A stretch of DNA of 33,173 nt from DAOTVC01 sp034437215 (lineage in GTDB: Bacteria; Chloroflexota; Anaerolineae; B4-G1; SLSP01), in NCBI GenBank assembly GCA_034437215.1, contig DAOTVC010000144.1, positions 1 to 33,173 of the forward strand, written 5' to 3'. The number at the start of each line of letters is the position of its first letter. Positions within the stretch are counted from its first letter, which is position 1. The notes under the pieces were generated by a model. It ran no database searches. It had not been told where the DNA came from and worked only from the letters and a program-made list of their open reading frames with translations. This document shows positions 1 through 6,983 of the stretch, in pieces. A program made the translations under genes and the position numbers.

Positions 1-781
1 GGGTCGTGGCGGGCGACTCGTCGCGCTTCAACGATTTGACTGCCCACTCCGTGACGCTCCCCTGGAGCCTCTCGGGGACGGTGGCGATGGCGCGGGCCGC
101 GGTGACGCCGATTACGCGCGTATTCAGCGCCGCCTGCAGCTCCGGCGCCGCGTCCAGCAGTGCCAGGCGCTGGGCCACGTAGCCCTGCGATTTGTTGACC
201 CGGCGCGCCAGCTCCCGTTGCCGCCAGCCGTAGGCCTCCATCAGGCTCTGATAGCCGCGGGCCTCCTCGAGGGGCGAGAGATCGGCGCGGTCGAGGTTTT
301 CGATCACGGCCATCACGTGCAGTTTCTCCAGGTCGTCGCCCGGGTGCACCGTGGCCGGGATCGTGGCCTCTGTGGTTTTGAGCAGCTGCTGATAGAGACT
401 CCCCAGGCCTGTCAGTCCGACGCGCGCTACCAAGCGCGTGTACTTCTCGATCTCCTCCTCGCCGGGGATCTTCCCGGCCAGCGCCAGGGCGATGCTTGCC
501 CGCGTCCGGCGCTCGCCGGCGACCAGCTCGTAGCCATCCTCGCCGGGGAAAACCATCACCGGGTTGATGAGGCCGTGATCGTGGATGCTGTGAGCCAGTT
601 CCAGAAGCTTCTCGGCGTCGAATTCTTTCTCGCGTGGCTGCCAGCGTGAGGGCCGGATCTGCCACAGGGGAATGCGCTCCGTGGATATCTCCCGCTCCCT
701 CTGAGTCGTGACCTGTGCAATCGCCTCCAGGTGTTCGGCTTCCAAGTGATTGCGTAACCTATCGGGGTGAAGTGTTTCCAT
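1..781 (-). CDS. ParB-family partition/nuclease-like protein (C-terminus cut by window edge)
   Basis: The frame is open from an ATG at 781 to the left edge, giving 260 residues without the C-terminus. The ParB N-terminal domain is visible: the stretch starting IPLWQIRPSRWQPRE, the box GERRTRAS, and AVIENLDRADLSPLEEA, which match the ParB/Spo0J signature (GERRxRA and IENxxRxxLxPxEEA). A helix-turn-helix segment follows (WRQRELARRVNKSQGYVAQRL). ParB proteins bind parS sites and load as CTP-dependent clamps; phage homologues may instead be nucleases or regulators. A good AGGAGG lies 6-7 bases before the start, and the start overlaps the end of the preceding gene by 23 bases, so it is in the early operon. 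No ParA is visible in the window, so a role in plasmid-like partition is an inference. Confidence 0.9.
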   Translation of the reverse strand, partial: METLHPDRLRNHLEAEHLEAIAQVTTQREREISTERIPLWQIRPSRWQPREKEFDAEKLLELAHSIHDHGLINPVMVFPGEDGYELVAGERRTRASIALALAGKIPGEEEIEKYTRLVARVGLTGLGSLYQQLLKTTEATIPATVHPGDDLEKLHVMAVIENLDRADLSPLEEARGYQSLMEAYGWRQRELARRVNKSQGYVAQRLALLDAAPELQAALNTRVIGVTAARAIATVPERLQGSVTEWAVKSLKRDESPATT

Positions 782-1370
782 GGGATACCTCCTCATCACT
801 GCTGAGATCCACAGGGCGGATCCCCGGAGAACCGTGTCCGGCCTCCAATAACTGCTGGTGGAATTGACAGAGACGCTGTACTGCGGCTCGTCCCTCGTCC
901 AGATCTCCCCTCCAGGCGCGCCGCTCCTGGAGGGCTCCAGCCTCCACCAGGTACTGGCGCACCTTCAGTTGGAGTAGATCCGGGTTTGCCCCGGCGGCCA
1001 TCACCGCCACGTCGTGGCCGATCTGCAGGATTTGCGCGGCGATTCGACCGCGCTCTCGCCGTTCCTCGCCGGTGGCCAGCAGGGCGCGGACCTGGGCCTC
1101 GGGATTGTAGGGGCGGACTTCGACGATCTGCCCCCCCAGGATTTCCAGAACCTCCCGGCGTGCGCCCACCTCGGTAGTGTCCCGTACAACCATGCGCCGG
1201 CGCACCCCCTCTACTTCACACACGACTGCGTAGTCCCCGATCGCGCCCGGGTCGGCGACCGGAGACACCGGGGAGGTATCCCCGGTCGCCTGGAAAGGAG
1301 GCTTCGCGGTGAGGGACCGCGAGGACTCGCTGCGGGATTCGAACCCGCGTGGACCTTGGCGAGCCGGCAT
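759..1370 (-). CDS. Hypothetical early protein, 203 aa
   Basis: I do not recognise the family. The ATG at 1370 sits one base after the stop of the preceding gene and is preceded by GGGGGAG at a workable distance. The first 35 or so residues are low-quality and include the string RGFESRS, which is what a tRNA T-arm looks like when translated, so the true start may be further in (for example the Met near 1192). The body has a compact beta-rich part (YAVVCEVEGVRRRMVVRD) followed by predicted helices rich in Arg, Gln and Leu. It overlaps the ParB start by 23 bases, which suggests translational coupling. Function unknown. Confidence 0.7.
   Translation of the reverse strand: MPARQGPRGFESRSESSRSLTAKPPFQATGDTSPVSPVADPGAIGDYAVVCEVEGVRRRMVVRDTTEVGARREVLEILGGQIVEVRPYNPEAQVRALLATGEERRERGRIAAQILQIGHDVAVMAAGANPDLLQLKVRQYLVEAGALQERRAWRGDLDEGRAAVQRLCQFHQQLLEAGHGSPGIRPVDLSSDEEVSHGNTSPR
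1318..1361 (-). other. tRNA T-arm-like sequence (possible tRNA remnant)
   Basis: On the minus strand GCGGGTTCGAATCCCGC (1331-1347) forms a perfect 5-bp stem with the canonical TTCGAAT T-loop. The sequence before it contains CGCCAA, reminiscent of a tRNA-Gly(GCC) anticodon loop, and AGAGCG resembling a D-stem. No 7-bp acceptor stem of correct spacing can be formed, so it is not a functional tRNA as far as I can see. It lies inside the start of the 203-residue ORF. Confidence 0.4.
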
Positions 1371-1371
1371 G

Positions 1372-1638
1372 TTACGCTCTCTCCCCCAGGTGCTCGAGGA
1401 CGGTCTCCTCAGGGAGCGCCAGGCAAGTAGGGCAGAACTTCAGCAACGCTGACTCGTCATGCGCGGCGACGAAGCCGGCGTCCAACTCGAACTGCACGGC
1501 CCCACAGCAGGGACAGCGGATCTCCACCGTACCGCGCGGCAGCCCGGCGTACTCTCGAACGTCGCCGGCGATGCGACTTACCCGGATCTGGTGTTCCAAC
1601 AGCCGCCCTGCTGGCACTTGCTTGATCAACCGTGACAT
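1372..1638 (-). CDS. Small zinc-ribbon protein, 88 aa
   Basis: Residues 43-46 (CPCC) and 69-72 (CPTC) are two CxxC knuckles separated by about 22 residues, the layout of a zinc ribbon. The N-terminus is basic and helical. Zinc ribbons of this size in phage early operons often bind nucleic acid or act as adaptors to host polymerase, but nothing here fixes the partner. A strong AAAGGAG stands 8 bases before the ATG. Stop is followed after one base by the start of the next gene. Confidence 0.8.
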   Translation of the reverse strand: MSRLIKQVPAGRLLEHQIRVSRIAGDVREYAGLPRGTVEIRCPCCGAVQFELDAGFVAAHDESALLKFCPTCLALPEETVLEHLGERA

Positions 1639-1652
1639 GGTTCGTGCTCCTT

Positions 1653-2081
1653 TCAGCCCCTGACGGGCTGGGCTAATGGTGTTGCGACTTCGTCGAACTC
1701 GCGGGCCTCGAGAAGGTCAGCGAGGACCCACCAGGCCTCCCGATAGGGCTCCCAGCGCTCTGTACAGGGTCCCATCTTGAGCACCCGTGCGCGGGGCACC
1801 TCCGGACGCGGGATGACGTAACACGTCCCCTCGGGCGCCAGGACGAGGACCAGGACGTCGCCGTGCATGTCCGTGTGATGCCCCTCCCTCCGCAGACAGA
1901 ACTGGTACCGAGGGCGGCGGCGGTCCTGATCTGCGCGGCTGGGACGCGAGGTCTTGACTTCAATCTCGATGCCTTCCACTTGCAGGTCGGCGCGCTCGCC
2001 GGCTGCCACGGGTGCGACCGTCGCCAGGCGCCGCCGCACCAAGTCCTCGCCCCACGCTCCGAGTTCAGTGTGCCGCGCCAT
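1653..2081 (-). CDS. PD-(D/E)XK-like nuclease candidate, 142 aa
   Basis: The N-terminal part reads GEDLVRRRL, followed by ADLQVEGIEIEVKTSR. This spacing (helix with Glu, then D, then beta strand with ExK) is the core of the PD-(D/E)XK restriction-endonuclease-like fold found in resolvases, YraN-like and Vsr-like proteins. The length, 142 residues, fits a minimal single-domain member. The remainder (HGDVLVLVLAPEGTCYVIP) gives the central beta strands. It overlaps the preceding gene by 17 bases. Substrate is unknown; a Holliday-junction resolvase or a DNA-end nuclease for phage recombination are both possible. The fold call rests on motif spacing only. Confidence 0.65.
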   Translation of the reverse strand: MARHTELGAWGEDLVRRRLATVAPVAAGERADLQVEGIEIEVKTSRPSRADQDRRRPRYQFCLRREGHHTDMHGDVLVLVLAPEGTCYVIPRPEVPRARVLKMGPCTERWEPYREAWWVLADLLEAREFDEVATPLAQPVRG

Positions 2082-2280
2082 GGTGCTCTTCAGGGTTCTC
2101 GTAGAGAATCAGATCTTCGACGGCGTAGTTGTACGTGCCCGGTGTGCCCGTGGTGGTCAGTACGTACGCTACCCGTCCGTTCTGGCTAAACGCCAGGACC
2201 CGGTAGACGTTCCAGCCGTGCCGTTCTCGAACCAGATCGCCCACCCGGTAAGCGGTCTCGACTACCTGCTCACCGTCCAT
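2065..2280 (-). CDS. Small SH3-like hypothetical protein, 71 aa
   Basis: The ATG at 2280 has GGAGG six bases upstream. The longer open frame that extends to 2541 has no protein-like character before this Met, so the 71-residue form is chosen. The sequence ETAYRVGDLVRERHGWNVYRV followed by two further strand-like segments suggests a small beta barrel of the SH3 or KOW kind, much like its upstream neighbour. The two overlap by 11 bases and may be diverged duplicates. Function unknown. Confidence 0.75.
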   Translation of the reverse strand: MDGEQVVETAYRVGDLVRERHGWNVYRVLAFSQNGRVAYVLTTTGTPGTYNYAVEDLILYENPEEHHGAAH

Positions 2281-2590
2281 GCTCTGCCTCCGGCTGCAAT
2301 TCGCTCTCGCGATAGAGCAAGCGGGAACCCTGCCCGTACTGCAGGAGCACTTCGTACACCGGCTCCGCGCCGGGCCAGACAGCGACCACGACTCCGCCGG
2401 CCCCGACGACTGCGCAATGCCGGGGCTCCACGCGCACTCTATCCCCCACCGTAAAGGCGGGCGCGGTCTGCTCCGCCTGCTGCCGAGCCGCCTTGAGGAG
2501 CGCAGCCAAGAGATCGACCGGTAGGAGGACGGTCTCCCCACCCTCGGTCAGCAGGTGCTCCAGTTTCTCCAGGGTCCGCGACTCGATCAT
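2270..2590 (-). CDS. KOW/SH3-like hypothetical protein, 106 aa
   Basis: Residues 1-45 are helical (LEKLEHLLTEGGETVLLPVDLLAALLKAA). Residues 46-100 read FTVGDRVRVEP, then GVVVAVWPGAEPVYEVLLQ and LLYRESEL, a pattern of alternating strands typical of small SH3-like barrels such as KOW domains. The start overlaps the upstream stop as ATGA, so translation is coupled. A nucleic-acid or protein-binding role is likely but not shown. Confidence 0.75.
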   Translation of the reverse strand: MIESRTLEKLEHLLTEGGETVLLPVDLLAALLKAARQQAEQTAPAFTVGDRVRVEPRHCAVVGAGGVVVAVWPGAEPVYEVLLQYGQGSRLLYRESELQPEAEHGR

Positions 2591-3078
2591 CGCCCCGGCT
2601 CCCCATAGCTGACATTTTCGAAGGTGATTACCGGGCCGATAGGCCGCAGTTCAGAGCGCTTTTCGAGGGCATAAAAGCCGCTAACGGACATTAGCTGCTG
2701 TGTGCCATAAACGTAGGTCTCGATCCAGGCGCCCACGGCAGCCTGCTCGACCGTAGGCCAGACCACCAATTCTAGGCCCGCCCGCAGGCGGTACACGATC
2801 TCGGCGCAAGCGACGAGCTCCTGAGGCAGCAGACTCGTCCGGCAGGCGGCCTCCTGGAGGATGAGATCGGCATCTCCGGGGGCCAGCTGGGCGGTACGCA
2901 CGGCCTGCGCTGCCCAGTACAGCATCCCCACGGCGGTGCGGACCACGTCGGGATGGTGCGCCGGGAGGCTCTCCAGGGCCAGGTCCAGGTTGTAGCGACT
3001 GAGAGGCAGGCGGCTGAGAGGGTGCTCGCCATCCGGGCGGGCTTCCAACTGTTGTCCAAAGGTCTCTAACCAATCCAT
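2587..3078 (-). CDS. Hypothetical early protein, 163 aa
   Basis: The chosen start is MDWLETFGQQLEAR at 3078, preceded by AAAGGA; the open frame extends to 3234 but the extra residues are antisense-like and out of keeping. The protein is acidic and mostly helical with a conserved-looking middle (HHPDVVRTAVGMLYWAAQAVRTAQL) and a C-terminal beta segment (IGPVITFENVSYGEPGR). I do not recognise a family. Its stop overlaps the next start (ATGA). Confidence 0.7.
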   Translation of the reverse strand: MDWLETFGQQLEARPDGEHPLSRLPLSRYNLDLALESLPAHHPDVVRTAVGMLYWAAQAVRTAQLAPGDADLILQEAACRTSLLPQELVACAEIVYRLRAGLELVVWPTVEQAAVGAWIETYVYGTQQLMSVSGFYALEKRSELRPIGPVITFENVSYGEPGR

Positions 3079-3101
3079 CGTATGTCCTTTCTGGGAGGCC
3101 C

Positions 3102-3344
3102 TTACTCCTCCCGGTGCTCCTGGGCGATTCTTTCCAGCTCCCGCAGCGCCGCTGTCGCGGTGTTGAGATGGAGCGCGATCTGAGCCACGTAGGTGACGAG
3201 CAGCCGGACGCTGATGGGATGGTTCTCGAGACACGCCAGCGCCTGGCGGGTCAACCCGCGAATCTCATCATGCGATTGCTCAATGCGAGCGACCTCTTGA
3301 TTCCAGATATAGCCGGCTACCCGGCGGCGTGACGCGGCGCTCAT
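3102..3344 (-). CDS. Small helical hypothetical protein, 80 aa
   Basis: An 80-residue protein predicted to be almost entirely helical (EQSHDEIRGLTRQALACLEN, LNTATAALRELERIAQEH). GGAG lies seven bases before the ATG and overlaps the stop of the preceding membrane protein, so the pair are coupled. It lacks cysteines in metal-binding patterns and lacks membrane segments. No family recognised. Confidence 0.65.
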   Translation of the reverse strand: MSAASRRRVAGYIWNQEVARIEQSHDEIRGLTRQALACLENHPISVRLLVTYVAQIALHLNTATAALRELERIAQEHREE

Positions 3345-3346
3345 CC

Positions 3347-3664
3347 TTATTCTCCGCTGATCTTCCGCGCATGAGCGGCCATCCGCCGCTCTTCGAGGCT
3401 GCGAGCCCGGATGTGGCGCGCCACCGATCCGACGATCATCGGAATCCCGCTGGCGACGAAGGCCGCCGTCAGGATCAGGTACGCCTCCATGCCGATGAGC
3501 CAGAGCGTCGCCGTGACGGTATAGGCCGCGCCCACGACGACCAGCAGGCTGACATAGCCGTCATGATGCCCCCGGCTCTCCAGCCAGGCCACCAGGGCAT
3601 TGAAGCCCCAGCTCAACAGGTGTAGTCCCAATAAGGTGATGACCAGTTTGGTTCCGAATTCCAT
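3347..3664 (-). CDS. Small three-helix membrane protein, 105 aa
   Basis: The start at 3664 follows GGAGG by six bases; the open frame runs to 3817 but the upstream part is the gap with the DnaA box. Three hydrophobic segments are visible: LVITLLGLHLLSWGFNALVAW, YVSLLVVVGAAYTVTATLWLI and AYLILTAAFVASGIPMIVGSV, followed by a basic cytoplasmic tail rich in Arg and Lys. Size and three-helix topology resemble class I holins, but it is in the early operon far from any lysis enzyme, so I do not call it a holin. Confidence 0.75.
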   Translation of the reverse strand: MEFGTKLVITLLGLHLLSWGFNALVAWLESRGHHDGYVSLLVVVGAAYTVTATLWLIGMEAYLILTAAFVASGIPMIVGSVARHIRARSLEERRMAAHARKISGE

Positions 3665-3734
3665 GCGATTTCCTCCATTTTTCTGGAATGCCGGCCCGGT
3701 TCCCGCTATGCTGAGAGCGGCCGTCCGGCACTTT

Positions 3735-3820
3735 AACAGCCAAAATAAGAACTTGCGGTCCTTTTCAACAACCTGTGGATAACTCGATTTTTGGGCCGCC
3801 CACAGGTTATATAACACGCC
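3735..3820. promoter_or_regulatory. AT-rich gap with consensus DnaA box and inverted repeat (candidate origin)
   Basis: This 156-base gap (3665-3820) between a recombinase stop and the next start is AT-richer than its surroundings. It contains TTATCCACA on the minus strand at 3774-3782, the exact DnaA-box consensus. The flanking AACCTGTGG (3770-3778) and CCACAGGTT (3799-3807) are a perfect 9-bp inverted repeat, followed by the palindrome GTTATATAAC (3806-3815). This could be an origin, a regulator site or an attenuator. No iterons are seen, so the origin reading is tentative. Confidence 0.4.
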
Positions 3821-5143
3821 TTATCTTTCCTGACGCCCTTGCGGAGGGCGTCGGGGCAACCAACTGCGCTTCGGCGCCGCCGGCATGAAGGTGTCCACCA
3901 CCAGCTCCCCGGCCGGGTCCGCCGGGTCTTCGAGAACCGACTGGGTGTAGACCTGGGTTACCGCGACGTTCGCGTGCCCCAGGAACTGGCTCATCTCCAG
4001 TAGGTCGAAACTCCCCCGCTCCTTCTCCTCGCGATAGCGCTCCCGCGCGCCGGCATGGCGCAGACCGTGCAGGTGCGCCTTCCCCCTCGGGACCCCCGCC
4101 CGGGCGGCGTACTTCTGGAGAATGGCGTTGGCGTTACTGTTGCTCAGGGGCCGGTTCTCCGCCAGATCCTCGTGGCCCAGGCGCTCCCCCCGCTCGTGGT
4201 AGAGCGCCGTGAAGACGTAGTCCGCGCTCTCCAGGGGGTAGCGCCCGGAGACCTTGAGGTAATCGACGATCACCCCCCAGACCTCGCGCCGTAGCGAGGC
4301 CCAGCGCAGCGCGCCGCCCTTGTACGTGTAGCGGAACTTGTAGTGTCCGTCGCCGGCAGGCTCAATCTCGCCCCAACGCAGGTTGAGGATCTCGCCGGCG
4401 CGCCGGCAGGTCGTCACCAGGGTGTAGAGCAGGGCGAAGTCGCGAGCCCCCAACGGAACCTCGCGGTTGCAGAGAGAGAGCATTTGCACCACCTCCTCGG
4501 CGGAGGGGAAGACGGCCCGCTCGAAGGGCTGGATCTCGGCCCGCTCCACCAGCGCGAAGGGATTCGCACGGTTGGGGCTCCAGAGGCGCACCTCCTGCCC
4601 GCCCACCCGGGCCGTGTAGCCCTGCAGGAAGCGGTAGAAGGAGCTGCCGGCGGCCAGTTTCTGGTTGATGCTGGCCGGGGCGAGGGGTTGGGGCTCACCG
4701 AGAAGGCGACTGCAACGCCCGCAGAGCGTGAGCGCCGGCTCGCCCGCCAGGGCGGTCTCCAGGTCGTCGTAGGTCTGCCGGTGGCCCTCGTGGGGCGCCG
4801 ACGTGCAGGAGGGATGGTGCAGCCGGGCCGTGCGCGTGTTGGCCACCACCAGGCCGGTATAAGGGACGCCCTCGCCGTGGCGGAGCGCCCGGGCCCAGGC
4901 CTGCGCCTCGGCCTCCCCGGCGAGCCAGGGAGCGACGCCCTCGTGCTCCAGGAGCCGCTCCCAGTCGTCCAGCGCCACGTCGTACATCCGAGCGGTGTTG
5001 TCCCGGCCGGAGCGGCGGCGCTTCGACTCTCGGAAATCCTCCCGCGCCCGCCCGTAGGCGTCCCAGAGCAGATCCTCGTCGAGGGCCACCATCTGCAGTG
5101 GCGCGATCGTGGTCGTTGCATAGGGGGTCGTCGTATCAGTCAC
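3821..5143 (-). CDS. Tyrosine recombinase with zinc-ligand insertion, 440 aa
   Basis: The catalytic set is complete: R248 in TCRRAGEI, K275 in TYKGG, H359 to R362 in HLHGLRH, H390 in FLGH and Y399 in QVYT. Such enzymes cut and rejoin DNA through a 3'-phosphotyrosine. At 440 residues it is longer than the usual 300-350. The excess is an insertion at about residues 95-150 in the N-terminal core-binding domain, holding HHPSC and CGRC, which looks like an Ada-type or zinc-finger metal site. The start has GGAGATGAGG before it. It sits downstream of a second recombinase in the early operon. Target site unknown; resolution of multimers, inversion or a second integration route are possible. Confidence 0.9.
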   Translation of the reverse strand: MTDTTTPYATTTIAPLQMVALDEDLLWDAYGRAREDFRESKRRRSGRDNTARMYDVALDDWERLLEHEGVAPWLAGEAEAQAWARALRHGEGVPYTGLVVANTRTARLHHPSCTSAPHEGHRQTYDDLETALAGEPALTLCGRCSRLLGEPQPLAPASINQKLAAGSSFYRFLQGYTARVGGQEVRLWSPNRANPFALVERAEIQPFERAVFPSAEEVVQMLSLCNREVPLGARDFALLYTLVTTCRRAGEILNLRWGEIEPAGDGHYKFRYTYKGGALRWASLRREVWGVIVDYLKVSGRYPLESADYVFTALYHERGERLGHEDLAENRPLSNSNANAILQKYAARAGVPRGKAHLHGLRHAGARERYREEKERGSFDLLEMSQFLGHANVAVTQVYTQSVLEDPADPAGELVVDTFMPAAPKRSWLPRRPPQGRQER

Positions 5144-5230
5144 CTCATCTCCTGCGGGTCTTTGGGGGCTACGGCTCCCGTCTGGGCCCCGCAGCCCCCT
5201 GGCTCAGAGTTCCGAGCCCGTCGTAGATCC
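5144..5230. other. Short gap with GC-rich hairpin
   Basis: The gap between two minus-strand genes holds GGGGGCT and AGCCCCC arms (about 5164-5212) that can pair around a loop of roughly 20 bases. No T-tract follows on the minus strand, so it is not a typical terminator. It may influence translation or RNA stability of the recombinase downstream. Confidence 0.3.
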
Positions 5231-5707
5231 TCAAGCGCCGGCATCCAACCGCTCCTGCTTCCGTAGTTCATCTTGGACCTCAGCAGTGTGGTAACCGTCG
5301 GCCCACACATAGCGTTGCCCTTGCGGATCCCACGCTACACACTCGAAGTGGCCGTTGTAGGGAAGAATGTCTTGAGAGATCCCGTAGGAGGTGTCCGTGC
5401 GAACCTCGTATCCCAGGGTCTTCAGGTAAACGCGCACCATCTGACCGTACGTGCTCCACTGCTCATTGACGGCCCGGGATTTGCCGTCGAGAGGTTCCCC
5501 ATTTGTACCCGTCATGATCCTGACCTGACGGTGTAACCAGACGATCTCATCATCGCGGGTCACGCCGTACAAATCCAGGTACAACATGCGGTCGAACGCA
5601 CTCTCACTCTGGGACGAGGACATCAGGCGCACCACTGATCCGTGGTCGACCTCTGTCTCGAACGCACGCAGGGTTCCTACCTTTACCACTCGCGTACCCT
5701 TGCTCAT
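5231..5707 (-). CDS. Hypothetical early protein, 158 aa
   Basis: Start at 5707 is supported by GGAGGTG five bases upstream; the longer frame to 5770 would run through a repetitive stretch. The sequence looks like a mixed alpha/beta protein (ESAFDRMLYLDLYGVTRDDE, GHFECVAWDPQGQRYVWADG) with no membrane segment and one cysteine. I do not recognise it. It lies between the two early recombinases, in the same operon and orientation, so it might serve one of them. Confidence 0.7.
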   Translation of the reverse strand: MSKGTRVVKVGTLRAFETEVDHGSVVRLMSSSQSESAFDRMLYLDLYGVTRDDEIVWLHRQVRIMTGTNGEPLDGKSRAVNEQWSTYGQMVRVYLKTLGYEVRTDTSYGISQDILPYNGHFECVAWDPQGQRYVWADGYHTAEVQDELRKQERLDAGA

Positions 5708-5717
5708 AAGCACCTCC

Positions 5718-5763
5718 GCTGATTGCTGATTGCTGACCGCTGACCTAATCCGCTGACCTAATC
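5718..5763. repeat. Short tandem repeats between recombinase and next gene
   Basis: GCTGATT occurs twice in tandem (5718-5731) and is followed by two exact tandem copies of CGCTGACCTAATC (5738-5750 and 5751-5763). The second copy overlaps the stop codon of the 341-residue recombinase, so the duplication probably arose by slippage next to the gene end. Unit number is too small and spacing absent, so it is not a CRISPR. Confidence 0.75.
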
Positions 5764-6783
5764 CGCCCACCGCACCTTTTCGACTGCCGCCTGGCGATCC
5801 GCCGCCGAGGGCGTGGTATAGATGCGCGTGGTATCGAGGTTCTCGTGACCGAGCAGGTCGGCCACCACCTCAAGCCCCACGCCCGCACGTACCAGGTTCT
5901 TGGCGAAACTGTGACGCAGGGTGTGGGGGTGAATGTCCAGCCCCGCCGCCTCACCCAGGACCGTGATCCGGCCGGAGAGCGCGCGCTTGCTGAGCGCCCC
6001 ACCCTTCTGAGAGATCCAGAGGGCTGCGCAGCCCTCTTCCTCGGGGCGCACCGCCAGCCACTCGGAGAGTGCCTTGCGGGCGTCCTTGTTCAACTCCACG
6101 CGGCGAGCCTTGCTTCCTTTCCCGGCGCGGACGTCCACCCAGCCCGACCGGGGCCGGATGGTGATGTCGTCGAGCGTGAGCGCCGCGACCTCGGAGAGGC
6201 GCAGGCCGGAGTTGAGCATGAACACGACCAGCGCCCGATCCCGGCGCGACCAGATAGCGCCCGGCGCGTCCGCCTCACCGCCGGCGCGGAGATCGCCTAA
6301 CTGCACGGCTTGCTCGGCGGCGCGCAAGAGAGCGTACTGGTCGCTCGCCTCCAACCACTTTGGCGCGGAGCGCTGGACCTTCAGCGACTTGATCCCGCTC
6401 GTGGGGTCGTGTTGGGCGTGCCCGGCCCCCTGGGCCCATTTGCAGAAGGCACGCAGGCCGGCCAGATAGGAGTTGACAGTGTTGACGGAAAGTCGTCGCT
6501 CATCCCGAAGATGAGTCCGGTAAGAGCGCACATCGAGGGGGGTGATATGGGCCGGATCGCAGGGCTGGCCGGGGTTGTGCGCCTCGAACCAGGTGCGGAA
6601 ATCGGCTACCGCGCCGGCGTAGGCGCGCACCGTGCGTTCGCTGCGATCCTTGCGCCGCAGGGAGGCGGTGAATTCCTCCTCCAGGTCGGGCACGACCACC
6701 CACTCCATGGCAACGGCATCGACATCATCGACTTGCTTGCTATTTGGCGAACTTTCGGGTACAATCTTTTTAGCGTTCATCAT
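5758..6783 (-). CDS. XerC/XerD-like tyrosine recombinase, 341 aa
   Basis: N-terminal SAM-like core-binding domain at about 33-125 (VRAYAGAVADFRTWFEAHN, VNSYLAGLRAFCKWA) and a full catalytic domain: R195 in SGLRLSEV, K222 in GKGSKARRV, H287 and R290 in HPHTLRH, H313 in LLGHENL and Y322 in TRIYT. The motif wording (SGLRLSE, HTLRHSFA, LGHxxxxTTxIYT) is close to Xer recombinases, which resolve chromosome and plasmid dimers. AGGAGG lies two bases before the first ATG and five before the second (6780), so the second Met is the likelier start. It is the first long gene of the early operon. Confidence 0.92.
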   Translation of the reverse strand: MMNAKKIVPESSPNSKQVDDVDAVAMEWVVVPDLEEEFTASLRRKDRSERTVRAYAGAVADFRTWFEAHNPGQPCDPAHITPLDVRSYRTHLRDERRLSVNTVNSYLAGLRAFCKWAQGAGHAQHDPTSGIKSLKVQRSAPKWLEASDQYALLRAAEQAVQLGDLRAGGEADAPGAIWSRRDRALVVFMLNSGLRLSEVAALTLDDITIRPRSGWVDVRAGKGSKARRVELNKDARKALSEWLAVRPEEEGCAALWISQKGGALSKRALSGRITVLGEAAGLDIHPHTLRHSFAKNLVRAGVGLEVVADLLGHENLDTTRIYTTPSAADRQAAVEKVRWAD

Positions 6784-6815
6784 AACCTCCTGGTTGTGGT
6801 GAAGTGATCTCCGGA

Positions 6816-6851
6816 GGGCCGCGGTGTGGACGACCGCGGCCCTACTTTTTT
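6816..6851 (+). terminator. Strong hairpin with T-tract on plus strand
   Basis: GGGCCGCGGT (6816-6825) and ACCGCGGCCC (6833-6842) form a perfect 10-bp stem with a 7-base loop; six T follow at 6846-6851 on the plus strand. As a Rho-independent terminator it would stop rightward transcription, although all nearby genes run leftward. On the minus strand the same hairpin lacks a trailing T-tract and lies before the recombinase ribosome-binding site. Confidence 0.6.
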
Positions 6852-6981
6852 ACCTCGATCGGTGTCGTAGCCCCCAGACAATGCCGGCCAAAATCACGAC
6901 CCCGGTGACGACCAGCCCGTAGGCCTCCCCGCCCGCTGCCGGGACCGGCGAACTCGTTAGCGAGATCAACATCCCGGCCAT
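6850..6981 (-). CDS. 43-residue membrane peptide
   Basis: ATG at 6981, TAA ending at 6850, with GGAGGTG seven bases upstream. The peptide has a short N-terminal part (MAGMLISLTSSPVPAAGGE), one clear transmembrane helix (YGLVVTGVVILAGIVWGL) and a basic tail RHRSR, so the C-terminus is expected in the cytoplasm. It starts two bases after the stop of the preceding gene. Single-span peptides of this size in phages can act in exclusion, holin control or membrane targeting; nothing decides among these. Confidence 0.65.
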   Translation of the reverse strand: MAGMLISLTSSPVPAAGGEAYGLVVTGVVILAGIVWGLRHRSR

Positions 6982-6983
6982 CG

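Noticed and set aside
218..649. Plus-strand 143-residue frame
   Set aside because: Antisense to the ParB gene, which has clear motifs.
3347..3664. Holin
   Set aside because: Three membrane helices fit, but the gene is in the early operon without a nearby endolysin.
5718..5763. CRISPR-like repeat
   Set aside because: Only two short units in direct tandem without spacers, overlapping a stop codon.
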